Below, piece after piece: positions 8,703 to 17,224 of a DNA stretch of 37,703 bases. The stretch is from positions 1-37,703 of the forward strand of contig SLLG01000287.1 in NCBI GenBank assembly GCA_007134215.1, read 5' to 3'. A model generated the notes under the pieces. That model did no database searches. It had not been told where the DNA came from and worked only from the letters and a program-made list of their open reading frames with translations. The stretch is from Opitutales bacterium (lineage in GTDB: Bacteria > Verrucomicrobiota > Verrucomicrobiia > Opitutales > Oceanipulchritudinaceae). The translations under genes were made by a program, and so were the position numbers. Each line of letters starts with the position of its first letter. The stretch's first letter is position 1.

Positions 8703-9203
8703 TCACTCCACCGCCTCGAAGCGGTTGTGGGCGCGGTCTTTGCGGACGCGCCCGGCCTCGAAGACGCGGCCCTGCATGGCCACATAGACGCCCGACGGAA
8801 GGATGCGCGCGGCGGCGACGGCGAAGCCGATATTGAAAAAGGCGTCGCTCTCCTGAAAGCGCGCCGGGGTGAGCGATCCGGTGAAGACGATGGTTTTGCC
8901 GGGAATGCCGTCGAGCGCGCGGGCCGTGTCGGCCATGGTGTCGGTCCCGTGGGTAATGAGGACGCGGCCGGCCGCGCAACGCTCGACGGCGGCACGCACC
9001 GCCGCGCGGTCCGCGTCGTCCATCTCGATGCTGTCCTTCTTCATGAGCGAGGTCACCGTGAAGGGAAAGGCCACATGGGCCTGCCGCAGCACTTCCTCCG
9101 CCAGCGGGTGCCCGACCTGGTAGTCGCTCAGGGAATCGAAGTAGACCTTGTCGATCGTGCCGCCCGTCGTGAAAATCTGGAGAGGTTCGTCGGGTTGGCT
9201 CAT
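8703..9203 (-). CDS. One-domain asparaginase family protein
   Basis: This is a 166-aa protein matching only the N-terminal domain of L-asparaginases (usually about 330 aa). It keeps the nucleophile motif FTTGGTIDK (Thr16), THGTDTM (84-90, the second Thr-Asp pair) and IVFTGSLTPARFQESDAFFNIGFA. The basic VRKDRAHNRFE near the C-terminus may supply the catalytic Lys. Such short forms are known in bacterial genomes; activity on asparagine is not established for them. Its ATG overlaps the TGA of pilC (ATGA), so it is the last gene of the pilus-motor operon. A link to pilus function is not obvious. Confidence 0.88.
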   Translation of the reverse strand: MSQPDEPLQIFTTGGTIDKVYFDSLSDYQVGHPLAEEVLRQAHVAFPFTVTSLMKKDSIEMDDADRAAVRAAVERCAAGRVLITHGTDTMADTARALDGIPGKTIVFTGSLTPARFQESDAFFNIGFAVAAARILPSGVYVAMQGRVFEAGRVRKDRAHNRFEAVE

Positions 9204-10390
9204 TGCAGGTTCTGGATGATGGCGATGATCGGCAGGAAAAGGGCGATGACGATGGTCCCGACAACGACGGCGAGGAGCACGATAAGCACCGGCTCCAGTG
9301 CCGAGGTCAGTCCCGCCACCGCGGTATCCACATCTTCCTCGTAGTCATCGGCGATGCGGTCGAGCATGGCGGGCAGCTGCCCGGTCTCCTCGCCCACTTC
9401 GATCATGCTCGATACCATGACGGGAAAGACGTTGGTCTGCTCCAGCGGACGCGCCACCGCATCGCCGTCGCGCACGCGGTCGTGCACGCGGGTGAGAGCG
9501 GCCTCGACGACGCGGTTGCCCGACACATCGCGCGCGATGCGCAGCGCTTCGAGAAGCGGAACACCGCTGGCGATCAACGTGCCGAAGGTCCGCGCGAAGC
9601 GGGCTATGGAAATCTTGCGGATCAACTCGCCGACAATGGGCATCGCGAGCGAAACGCGGTCGATAAGCCGCCCACCCGCCGCCGTGCGCCGCGCGAAGTT
9701 CCATCCGAGAACGACCAGGATAACCGCCCCGCCGAGGACCCACCAGCGGTCGCGCACGAAGTCGCTCACGGCGAGCACGCCTTCCGTCAAGGCCGGCAGG
9801 CTCTGCCCGCGCAGCATGCTCGAGAAGATTGTCTCAAACTGCGGTATGACATAGGACACAAGGAACCCGACGATGACAGCCGCGACCGCGATGACGACCG
9901 TCGGATAAACGAGCGCCGCGCGGACCTTTTTCTTGAGGGCACGGGCCTTCTCCAAAAACGTCGCCACGCGCTGGAGTACCTCCTCCATGATACTCCCGCT
10001 CTCGCCCGCGCGGACCATGTTCACATACAGTCCGTCAAATACATGCGGGTAGCGCGCCAGCCCTTCGGAAAGTTTGTTGCCGCCCCGCACTTGGTTGACC
10101 AAGTCGTCGATCACCTGACGGAAGGCCTTCTGGCGCTCTTGTTTGCGGAGGGTCTCCAGTGCACGCGTCAGGGGAACGCCCGCCCCCAGGAGGGTCGAAA
10201 GCTGGCGGGTGAAAAGCGTCACCTTTTCCGCGCGGTTGCGGATGCGCCGGACCGGGGGCCGCCCGGGGCCGCCCTCTCCCTTCGCCCCTTCGCTTGAGCC
10301 ATTTGCCATGAATCCCGAGGTTGCCGCGCCCCACGACGCGAATCGACACAAAAATCCGCCCCAGGCGCGCAGGCGGGCACGACGGCGCAT
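9200..10390 (-). CDS. pilC: Type IV pilus/type II secretion inner-membrane platform protein (PilC/GspF)
   Basis: This 396-aa protein has two T2SSF domains. The first runs from about residue 60 (LFTRQLSTLLGAGVPLTRAL, then GGNKLSEGLARYPHVFDGLYVNMVRAGE) to the transmembrane segment VVIAVAAVIVGFLVSYVIPQFETIF. The second runs from about 260 (RFARTFGTLIASGVPLLEAL, then FPVMVSSMIEVGEETGQLPAML) to a C-terminal transmembrane segment (LEPVLIVLLAVVVGTIVIALFLPI). A membrane segment (WWVLGGAVILVVLGW) lies between. It anchors the assembly ATPase in the inner membrane. The usual N-terminal beta domain with the FxYxA motif is absent, replaced by a short Gly/Pro-rich leader. The start at 10390 shares its A with the upstream stop (TGATG); the ATG at residue 28 is an alternative. 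Confidence 0.93.
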   Translation of the reverse strand: MRRRARLRAWGGFLCRFASWGAATSGFMANGSSEGAKGEGGPGRPPVRRIRNRAEKVTLFTRQLSTLLGAGVPLTRALETLRKQERQKAFRQVIDDLVNQVRGGNKLSEGLARYPHVFDGLYVNMVRAGESGSIMEEVLQRVATFLEKARALKKKVRAALVYPTVVIAVAAVIVGFLVSYVIPQFETIFSSMLRGQSLPALTEGVLAVSDFVRDRWWVLGGAVILVVLGWNFARRTAAGGRLIDRVSLAMPIVGELIRKISIARFARTFGTLIASGVPLLEALRIARDVSGNRVVEAALTRVHDRVRDGDAVARPLEQTNVFPVMVSSMIEVGEETGQLPAMLDRIADDYEEDVDTAVAGLTSALEPVLIVLLAVVVGTIVIALFLPIIAIIQNLQ

Positions 10391-12114
10391 CAGGTGTAAC
10401 GCAAAATCTCCTCCGCCGTCGTGGCATGATCAAGGAGCGCGCGGGCGCCGTCCTCCCGCAGCGTGCGCGTTCCCTCTTCACAGGCGATCGCGGCAAGACC
10501 GAGGGTCGTCGCCCCGCCAGCGACCGCCTCGCGGAAGCGGTCCGTCACGCGGATGAGTTCGTAGAGCCCGAGGCGCCCCCTGTAGCCGGACCCTCCGCAT
10601 GCCGCGCAGCCGCGGCCCCGCGCGAAAGTTCCCGCGCCGATCATCGCCCGGTCGAGCCCGAGCCGCGCCAGTTCAGCGTCCCCGGGGCGGTAAGTCTCGC
10701 TGCATTCGCGGCACACGCGGCGCACCAGCCGCTGCGCGAGTACAGCCTCCAGCGAGGCGGCGATCAGGTAGGGCTCAAGGCCCATGTCGACAAGGCGGGT
10801 GACCGCGCCCGCCGCGTCGTTGGTGTGCAGGGTCGTGAAGACGAGGTGCCCCGTGAGCGACGCCTGCACGGCAATGCGCGCGGTTTCCAGGTCGCGGATT
10901 TCTCCCACAAGGATCTTGTCCGGGTCCTGGCGCAGAAAGGAACGCAGTGCCGCCGCGAAGGTCAGCCCTATGCCGCTGTTGACCGCCACTTGCATGATCC
11001 CGTCGATTTCGTATTCAACCGGGTCCTCGGCGGTGAGGATTTTCGTCTCCTCTTCGTTTACCTCGCGAAGCGCGCTGTTGAGCGTCGTGGTCTTTCCCGA
11101 TCCGGTGGGGCCGGTGACGATAAAGATGCCGTTGGGCCGGCGCGCCAGCTCACGCACGGCGGCGAGGATCTCCGGGGGCATTCCGAGCGCGTCGAGGTTC
11201 AGGTTGACGACCGACTTGTCGAGAACGCGCAGCACCACGCTCTCCCCGAATTGCGTCGGCAGCGTGCTCACACGCAGATCGACGGCGCGCCCGTCCACCG
11301 TCATCTGGATACGACCATCCTGCGGCACCCGACGCTCCGCGATGTTCAGGTCAGCAAGCACCTTGATGCGCGAAATCACCGGCACGGCAAGGACGCGGGC
11401 CGGTGTACTCACCTCCTGTAGTGCCCCGTCGATACGGCTACGGACGCGGAAGACATCCTCAAACGGCTCAAAATGCACGTCGCTCGCCTGCCGCCGCACG
11501 GCGTCGCGCAGCACGGCGTCAACGAACCGGATAACCGGTGCGTCCCGCGCGGCCATGGCCGCCGCCTCCGCGTCGGCGGGTTCGGCCCCGTCCTCCGCGG
11601 CATCCAGCCCATGCAGAATCTCCGCGGGATCGGCGGTGTCCTTTCCATAGGTCGACTCAAGCAGGTGCGCCACCGCGTCCGGATCCGCCAATCCGATCTC
11701 AATATCGCGCCCGAGGGCAAAGGTGAGGTCGTCGAGAACATGGGGATTCATCGGATCGACGGCGAGCAAGGTCAGGCGTCCGTTGTTTTCCTCCACCGGA
11801 ATGACCCCGTAGTCGCGGGCAAGGCTCGCAGGCACCGCCTCGCGCAACGCCGGCGGCGGCGCGGGCGGAACTTCCGCGAAGTAACGCAGCCGCTCATAAT
11901 CGGCCACCAGCCGCAGCAACTCGCCGCGCTCCAAAACGCCCGCTGATACGGCCACCTCCGCAAGCGGTTTGCCCGTCTGCACATGTGTGGCCTGGAGGTC
12001 GTCGAGCCGACCGGGCTCAAGCCCCGCCCGCTTCTCAAGGACTTCGAAAACCAAACTATTGTGGTCGGCTAACAGCACGGTCTTCGGCCCGTCACGCCGG
12101 AGGCACTTCCACAC
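10390..12114 (-). CDS. Type IV pilus/type II secretion assembly ATPase (PilB/GspE), second copy
   Basis: This 574-aa protein has an N-terminal MshEN-like domain (about 30-160, ending LLESTYG). The GspE core follows: [30 protein letters not shown], Walker [11 protein letters not shown], Asp box [18 protein letters not shown], Walker [13 protein letters not shown], His box [12 protein letters not shown]. It ends in a C-x2-C...C-x2-C zinc region (CREC...CAAC) and GRLGLYELI. It powers pilin extension or secretion at the cytoplasmic face of PilC. The gene overlaps pilT by 23 bp and pilC by one base, so the cassette is one operon. The ATG at 12114 sits inside pilT; a GTG 36 bases later is possible. 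Confidence 0.93.
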   Translation of the reverse strand: MWKCLRRDGPKTVLLADHNSLVFEVLEKRAGLEPGRLDDLQATHVQTGKPLAEVAVSAGVLERGELLRLVADYERLRYFAEVPPAPPPALREAVPASLARDYGVIPVEENNGRLTLLAVDPMNPHVLDDLTFALGRDIEIGLADPDAVAHLLESTYGKDTADPAEILHGLDAAEDGAEPADAEAAAMAARDAPVIRFVDAVLRDAVRRQASDVHFEPFEDVFRVRSRIDGALQEVSTPARVLAVPVISRIKVLADLNIAERRVPQDGRIQMTVDGRAVDLRVSTLPTQFGESVVLRVLDKSVVNLNLDALGMPPEILAAVRELARRPNGIFIVTGPTGSGKTTTLNSALREVNEEETKILTAEDPVEYEIDGIMQVAVNSGIGLTFAAALRSFLRQDPDKILVGEIRDLETARIAVQASLTGHLVFTTLHTNDAAGAVTRLVDMGLEPYLIAASLEAVLAQRLVRRVCRECSETYRPGDAELARLGLDRAMIGAGTFARGRGCAACGGSGYRGRLGLYELIRVTDRFREAVAGGATTLGLAAIACEEGTRTLREDGARALLDHATTAEEILRYT

Positions 12115-13222
12115 CGCTCACATCAAGCCCCGCCTGTTTGAATTTCTGGCGCATCTCCGTCGGCTCCTGGGCTTTCTCGATGGCCTGCGCCGGCGTGATC
12201 AGCTCGCGGTTGACGAGGCTTGTCAGGTGCGCGTCGAGCGAAATCATCCCATAGCGCGATCCCGTCTGGATGTCCGAGGCGATGCGGTAGGTCTTGTTTT
12301 CGCGGATCAGCGCGGCAATGGAGGTCGTTGTCACCATGATCTCAAAACCCGCGATGCGCCCGCCGCCGGTCTTGCGGCAGAGCACCTGCGAGATCACCGC
12401 CACAATAGACGACGCAAGCTGCGTGCGGATCTGGTCCTTCACATTCGAGGGAAAGGCGTCGACAATGCGGTCAACGGTCCGCGCCGCGCCCGTCGTGTGC
12501 AGCGTGCCGAAGACGAGGTGTCCCGTCTCCGCCGCGCTCACCGCCGCCTCAATGGTCTCAAGGTCGCGCATCTCACCCACCAGAATGACATCCGGGTCCT
12601 GCCGGAGCGCGCCACGGATCGCCTCCGCGAAACTCGTCGTGTCCGTGCCCACTTCGCGCTGGGTCACGATGCAGTTCTTGTGCTCATGATAATACTCAAT
12701 TGGGTCTTCGATTGTAATGATATGCCCGTCCCGGTTTTCATTGATCCAGTTGACCATTGAAGCGAGCGTCGTCGACTTGCCCGACCCCGTCGGGCCGGTC
12801 ACAAGGATGAGACCACGCGGGCGCACGAGCAGATCCTTGATCGTGTCCGGAAGCCCGATCTCCCTCAGGCCGAATAACTGTTTGGGAATGGTGCGCAGCA
12901 CGAGTCCGTAGTTTCCTTTGGCCTTGAGCACGCTCGTGCGGAAGCGCGCCTTGTCCATGTAGGCGAATCCGAAATCCGCTCCGCCGGCCTTCTTCACGCG
13001 CTCCTGCTGGGAGTCTGGTGTGATCGCACGCATGAGCGCCTCCGTGTCGGACGGGCGCAGATTCGGCCCCTCCACCGGCACCATCCCTCCGCTCATGCGG
13101 AGTGTCGGCGGCTGTCCCACCTGGATATGCAGGTCGCTGGCACCCTGCTCGACCATCAGTTCAAGCAGGTCGTGCATTTCATACGGGCATTCCTCGAGTT
13201 GTTCCGTCAGGTTCGTCGTCAT
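12092..13222 (-). CDS. pilT: Twitching-motility retraction ATPase PilT
   Basis: This 376-aa protein has the usual PilT length. It shows an N-terminal PAS-like part ([20 protein letters not shown]), Walker [11 protein letters not shown], Asp box [14 protein letters not shown], the PilT-type segment [23 protein letters not shown] and the His box [20 protein letters not shown]. The C-terminal part has [12 protein letters not shown] and [12 protein letters not shown], typical of PilT rather than PilB. There is no zinc tetracysteine, also as expected. It disassembles the pilus for retraction. It sits between two PilB-like ATPases, overlapping the downstream one by 23 bp and lying 41 bp after the upstream one. 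Confidence 0.95.
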   Translation of the reverse strand: MTTNLTEQLEECPYEMHDLLELMVEQGASDLHIQVGQPPTLRMSGGMVPVEGPNLRPSDTEALMRAITPDSQQERVKKAGGADFGFAYMDKARFRTSVLKAKGNYGLVLRTIPKQLFGLREIGLPDTIKDLLVRPRGLILVTGPTGSGKSTTLASMVNWINENRDGHIITIEDPIEYYHEHKNCIVTQREVGTDTTSFAEAIRGALRQDPDVILVGEMRDLETIEAAVSAAETGHLVFGTLHTTGAARTVDRIVDAFPSNVKDQIRTQLASSIVAVISQVLCRKTGGGRIAGFEIMVTTTSIAALIRENKTYRIASDIQTGSRYGMISLDAHLTSLVNRELITPAQAIEKAQEPTEMRQKFKQAGLDVSGVEVPPA

Positions 13223-13263
13223 CGCTTTGCCTTCATTGTTGGTTCTCTACACTTTGAAAAAGA

Positions 13264-15003
13264 TCAGTCAATTCCGTCCGCCGTCCCGGCGACGGTCACC
13301 GCAAGCACTTCGCCAATGGTCGTCGTCCCGGAAACCGCTTTTGCCATACCGTCTTCACGCATCGTCCGCATTCCATGCGCGCGGGCATGCCGGCGCAAGT
13401 CGACAAGGCTCGCACGGGCGTCGATGAGGCGGCGGGCCCCCTCGTCGATCCGGAAAAGCTCGAAGATTCCCTTCCGCCCGTAATACCCGCGGCCCGCGCA
13501 GCGTGCGCATCCCTTTCCCCGCCGGAAGCGTGCCGTCTCCACAACATCAGGTGCCAGGCCCGCGATACGCAGCATGGCGGCGTCCGGAGAGTCCGGCATG
13601 GCGCACTCCTCGCACACCGTGCGCACGAGCCGCTGCGCCAGCACCCCGCGCAACGAAGCGGAGACCAGAAACGGCTTCACCCCGATGTCCGTCAGGCGAG
13701 AGACCGCGCTCGGGGCGTCGTTTGTATGCAAGGTGCTGAAGACCATGTGGCCGGTGAGCGATGCGTTCACCGCAATCTCCGCCGTCTCCCGGTCGCGGAT
13801 CTCGCCGACCATGATGATGTTCGGTGCCTGGCGCAGAATTGCGCGCAGGGCCGCCGCAAAGGTCATTCCCACCGCCGGGCGGACCTGCACCTGGTTGATG
13901 CCCGGCAACTGATACTCCACCGGGTCTTCCACGGTGATGATCTTGCGGTCCGGGCGGTTGATGGCGTGCAGGGCTGCGTAGAGCGTCGTCGACTTCCCCG
14001 AGCCCGTCGGACCCGTCACCAGAAAAATCCCGTCCGGCAGCTCAATCAACTCCGAAAAGGCGGCCTCGTCCCACACCGCAAAGCCCAGCTCCGGGAGGCC
14101 GAGCCGCAACCCCCCGCGGTCGAGGATCCGCATCACAATGGTCTCTCCGTGCACGCTCGGCATGCTCGACACCCGCAAATCAAAACTCCTTTCGCCCGCC
14201 GCCGTCTGGATGCGCCCGTCCTGCGGCAACCGCTTCTCCGCAATGGATATTCCCGCCATCAGCTTCACCCGCGAGAGAATCGCCGGTTGCAGACGTTTCG
14301 GCGGAGACGCCGTCTCCTGTAAGCGCCCATCCACACGGAACCGCACCCGGAACCGACGCTCCAGCGGCTCCAGATGAATGTCCGATGCCCGCCGCCGGAT
14401 CGCCTCCGCAATCAACTCACGCGCGTACCGCTCCACAGGGCCGTCGTCCGCCGCCGCCGTGCTACCTTCCGAAGGAACCTCCGCCAACAAACGCTCCAAG
14501 GCATCCGCTTCATCCCGTCCGGGAGCCGCCAGGCCGCTCTCCGCCACGTCGTTGCGCCCGCCCGCGTCTCCGGGCGCCGCCAGTCCGTAGGCCCGCCGGA
14601 TCGCCGCCAGCAACTCCAGCGGGTCCGCCGCGCGGGGCTCAAGAAAGACACCCGCCACGTGCCCGAAATCGTCCATCGCCTCCTGGTCCAGCGGGTCCGC
14701 CACCGCCGTCACCAATCCCCCCGCTTCCTCCCTCAGCGGCAACCAGCCCCGGCGCAGCGCCTCCGCCGCCGGAATCCGCCCCGCCGCTCCGCCCGCGCAC
14801 ACGAGCTCCACCGCCTCCACCGTCTCCACCGCGCCCGCCTCCGCCAGCACCGCGCGCAGCCGCCCCCGGTCCACCTCACCCGACTCCGCCAATGCACACA
14901 ACAAACCAAAACGCGCCCCGGTCCCCGCCGGAGACGCGGCAGGCGTCAGCCCCGCCGGCCAAAGCCCCCGCTCCTTCAACAACTCTATGATCTCAGTCGC
15001 CAC
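13264..15003 (-). CDS. Type IV pilus/type II secretion assembly ATPase (PilB/GspE), first copy
   Basis: The protein is about 579 aa from the GTG start. The N-terminal MshEN-like domain (RIPAAEALRRGWLPL, DPLDQEAMDDF) is followed by a linker of about 50 residues. The core has ASDIHLEPLERRFRVRFRVDG, RLPQDGRIQ, Walker [56 protein letters not shown] and two CxxC pairs (CEEC, CARC) before GYYGRKGIFELF. QAP replaces the usual QDP before Walker B. I chose the GTG at 15003 because GGAGGA (15012-15017) lies 8 nt upstream. The frame is open to an ATG at 15120, but those 39 codons cover the AT-rich promoter gap and look non-coding. First gene of the pilus operon. Confidence 0.9.
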   Translation of the reverse strand: MATEIIELLKERGLWPAGLTPAASPAGTGARFGLLCALAESGEVDRGRLRAVLAEAGAVETVEAVELVCAGGAAGRIPAAEALRRGWLPLREEAGGLVTAVADPLDQEAMDDFGHVAGVFLEPRAADPLELLAAIRRAYGLAAPGDAGGRNDVAESGLAAPGRDEADALERLLAEVPSEGSTAAADDGPVERYARELIAEAIRRRASDIHLEPLERRFRVRFRVDGRLQETASPPKRLQPAILSRVKLMAGISIAEKRLPQDGRIQTAAGERSFDLRVSSMPSVHGETIVMRILDRGGLRLGLPELGFAVWDEAAFSELIELPDGIFLVTGPTGSGKSTTLYAALHAINRPDRKIITVEDPVEYQLPGINQVQVRPAVGMTFAAALRAILRQAPNIIMVGEIRDRETAEIAVNASLTGHMVFSTLHTNDAPSAVSRLTDIGVKPFLVSASLRGVLAQRLVRTVCEECAMPDSPDAAMLRIAGLAPDVVETARFRRGKGCARCAGRGYYGRKGIFELFRIDEGARRLIDARASLVDLRRHARAHGMRTMREDGMAKAVSGTTTIGEVLAVTVAGTADGID

Positions 15004-15011
15004 TCCTCCAC

Positions 15012-15017
15012 TCCTCC
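15012..15017 (-). promoter_or_regulatory. Ribosome binding site deciding the GTG start of the first PilB-like gene
   Basis: On the minus strand GGAGGAGTGGAGGAGTG reads as two copies of GGAGGAGTG, the second overlapping the start. The first GGAGGA is 8 nt from the GTG at 15003, an ideal spacing. It is one of the few strong Shine-Dalgarno sites in this window. Confidence 0.6.
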
Positions 15018-15093
15018 AGCGTTTTCCCAACTCTACCTCTTTCCTCCGCCGCGACAATTCCCGAGTTGTAAAAGTCCCATATAAATCCCCCTT

Positions 15094-15111
15094 AAAATCT
15101 CGAAGAAATTT
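15094..15111. promoter_or_regulatory. Imperfect palindrome sharing an 11-nt core with sites near the tRNA
   Basis: The plus strand AAAATCTCGAAGAAATTT is close to palindromic. Its core TCTCGAAGAAA (15098-15108) is identical to the reverse complement of the core at 18649-18659. It lies in the AT-rich divergent gap between the pilus operon and the transposase gene, about 91 bp from the first PilB start and 50 bp from the transposase start. A protein-binding role is inference. Confidence 0.4.
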
Positions 15112-15161
15112 ATCTTGCACGGCGCGACAGCGGCCTCCAGAATATTTTACTCGATCTAATT

Positions 15162-16166
15162 ATGGGCGAAATTCGTATCAAAACAGACGGACCGGGAGTG
15201 TATCACATCACTTCCCGTGTGATTCAGAAGCGGCGGCTTCTCGCGGAAGGACAACGGGAGGTATGGGTCGGCGCGCTACACCGCGCGGCGGAGTTCAGCG
15301 GCGTCGAGGTCATCACCTACTGCGTCCTTGAGACGCACTTCCACATCCTTGTGCGCATCGATCCTGCGGCGCGCAACTGCGACGACGCGACGCTGGTGCG
15401 CCGCTACCGGGCGCTGTATGGCGACACGAGGGCACAATGGAGCGGTCTCAATGCCGACGAGCTGGCCCACACGCTGGCCACGGGTTCACCCGAAGCAGCT
15501 GAACATTTGCGCGACCGGCTCCGCCGCCGCATGGGCGATGTCTCTGAGTTTATGCGCACCCTGCGGCAGCGCTACACACGGTGGTTCAACCGGGCGCACG
15601 AAACGGCGGGCACCCTGTGGGCCGAGCGCTTCGGCAGTGTCCTGGTGCAGGACACACCATGGCTTGTCGGTCTGATCGCCGCCTATATCGACCTGAACGC
15701 CGTGCGCGCCGGCCTCGCCGACCTTCCCGAAAACTACCGCTGGTGCGGTTACACGGAGGCTCTCGCCGGGCATGAGGCTCTTCAGTCGATGATCGCCCGC
15801 TGCTTCCCGCACACAAAGGACACGACCGAGGCACTCGCCCACTACCGTCTCCTCATGCTCGGAAAGGGCGCGGCCGCAAGGGGCGACGGCACCGGCGCAC
15901 GGATCGACCCCGAGCGCTTGCTCGAAGCCCTGGAAAACGGCGGCGAATTGCAGCCGCACGAGTTGCTCCGTCTCCGCGTCCGGTATTTTTCCGAGGGACG
16001 GGCGCTCGGGTCGCGCGACTGGATGGAATCCGGAGAAGGTGCCCGCTGCCTTGAACGATTGAAATGCCCGCCTTCCCACAAACCCATTGAAGTCATGGAC
16101 AACGCCGACCTCGCCGTCGCACGGACTCGATCCAGATACCGCGCCATCGAGGATCCGCGCACGTGA
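15162..16166 (+). CDS. REP-associated tyrosine transposase (RAYT), Y1/IS200-like
   Basis: This is a 334-aa protein. The Y1 transposase domain has the HUH motif at H59-F-H61 (ETHFHILVRID) and the catalytic tyrosine most probably at Y138 (LRQRYTRWFNRAH), followed by GTLWAERFGSVLVQD and AAYIDLNAVRAGL, the RAYT signature. The C-terminal extension of about 130 residues is unlike IS200 and typical of single-copy domesticated RAYTs. The family cuts and rejoins single-stranded DNA at REP palindromes. There is no terminal inverted repeat or target duplication, and no second orf such as tnpB. It starts at 15162 in an AT-rich gap shared with the pilus operon. Confidence 0.9.
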   Translation: MGEIRIKTDGPGVYHITSRVIQKRRLLAEGQREVWVGALHRAAEFSGVEVITYCVLETHFHILVRIDPAARNCDDATLVRRYRALYGDTRAQWSGLNADELAHTLATGSPEAAEHLRDRLRRRMGDVSEFMRTLRQRYTRWFNRAHETAGTLWAERFGSVLVQDTPWLVGLIAAYIDLNAVRAGLADLPENYRWCGYTEALAGHEALQSMIARCFPHTKDTTEALAHYRLLMLGKGAAARGDGTGARIDPERLLEALENGGELQPHELLRLRVRYFSEGRALGSRDWMESGEGARCLERLKCPPSHKPIEVMDNADLAVARTRSRYRAIEDPRT

Positions 16167-16211
16167 GTTTTCCGCCCGCCGCCGCGTAATTCATAGGGTA
16201 CCGCCCGCCAC

Positions 16212-16282
16212 CGTCCCATGCCGGGACGAATCACCCGATTGTCACACACGTATCGTTGCACCACTTCCGAATCCGTGTGACA
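16212..16282. repeat. Two inverted repeats between the RAYT and lipoprotein genes
   Basis: CGTCCC-ATGCC-GGGACG (16212-16228) is a compact hairpin without a U tract, so it is not a standard terminator. TGTCACAC (16240-16247) pairs perfectly with GTGTGACA (16275-16282) across a 27-nt loop, ending 8 bases before the downstream ATG, where it could mask translation initiation. They may be leftovers of REP elements next to the RAYT gene (inference). Confidence 0.45.
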
Positions 16283-16290
16283 TCCCCTTC

Positions 16291-17190
16291 ATGAGATCAC
16301 TGCTGAAGTTTTTCGTTGGCTCGCTGATGCTGCCGGGCTTTTTCCTCACCTTGGTTGCCGGGTGCGCTGAGGATCACCCGCCCGAACCCGCCGATGCCAT
16401 CCGTGCCGTTTCCTGGAACATCGAATGGTTCCCCGGCAGGTCGCCACGCGCCGAAGCGGCCCGACAGGCAGCCCACCGCGCGGAAGTTCTCGAATACGTT
16501 CCTTCCCTCGACGCCGATATTCTGCTCCTTCAGGAAATACGCGACGCAGAGGCGGCGGAGTGGATTGTCAACGCACTGGACGGCATGGACCTGCACGTTG
16601 TGAGCAACTTCCGGCGAGCGGAGTCCGACCTCTCCCAGCAATTGGTCATCGCAAGCCGTTTTCCCGCACTGGCCGGATTCGCGGAACACTTCACCGGCAT
16701 GGCGGGTGGCGGCGATCAACCCTACCGCGGATTCGCTTTCGCTGCGCTCGACGTGCCCGCGCCCGGTACCCTCTTGGTTTACTGTTTACACCTCAAAAGC
16801 AACCGAGGTGATGCCGCCGTAAACATCGCCATGCGGGAGGCCGCCGCAGAACAGATAATCGCGCACATCCGCGAAATGGAAGCGCTCTACGCAGACACGG
16901 GACCGGTGCGGGTGCTCGTCGGCGGAGACTTCAACCTCCTGCTCGAACAACCGGCAACGGAGCATGAGCGCACGCTGGCGAAATTCATCGACGAAGGGTT
17001 TCACTGGACATGGGAAGGGGTGCCGTTCGAAGAGCGCGTCACGTGGCCCGCGCGGGGGCGCTTCGGCGACGCCTCCTTCGACCATTTCGTCACACGCGGC
17101 CTTCCCGCAACACAGGCCCGCGTCATTGAAACACCCCCGGGAGAACTGAGTGACCACCGTCCGGTCCTGCTCGAATTTACCCTCGATTGA
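16291..17190 (+). CDS. EEP-family lipoprotein (nuclease/phosphatase fold)
   Basis: This is a 299-aa protein. The signal peptide LLKFFVGSLMLPGFFLTL ends in the clean lipobox LVAGC with Cys25, followed by AED. The EEP motifs are in order: AVSWNIEWFPG, ILLLQEIRD, CLHLKSNRGD, LVGGDFNLLLE, ASFDHFVTRG and [11 protein letters not shown]. All catalytic positions (Asn, Glu, Asp/Asn, Asp, His) are present, so it is probably an active phosphodiesterase or nuclease held at the membrane. The substrate is unknown. It is the second EEP protein in the window but is not closely similar to the one at 6567-7343. The inverted repeat at 16240-16282 lies just upstream of its start. Confidence 0.88.
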   Translation: MRSLLKFFVGSLMLPGFFLTLVAGCAEDHPPEPADAIRAVSWNIEWFPGRSPRAEAARQAAHRAEVLEYVPSLDADILLLQEIRDAEAAEWIVNALDGMDLHVVSNFRRAESDLSQQLVIASRFPALAGFAEHFTGMAGGGDQPYRGFAFAALDVPAPGTLLVYCLHLKSNRGDAAVNIAMREAAAEQIIAHIREMEALYADTGPVRVLVGGDFNLLLEQPATEHERTLAKFIDEGFHWTWEGVPFEERVTWPARGRFGDASFDHFVTRGLPATQARVIETPPGELSDHRPVLLEFTLD

Positions 17191-17224
17191 GAAATTCCCG
17201 CGACCCCGGATCCGCAACCCGCGG

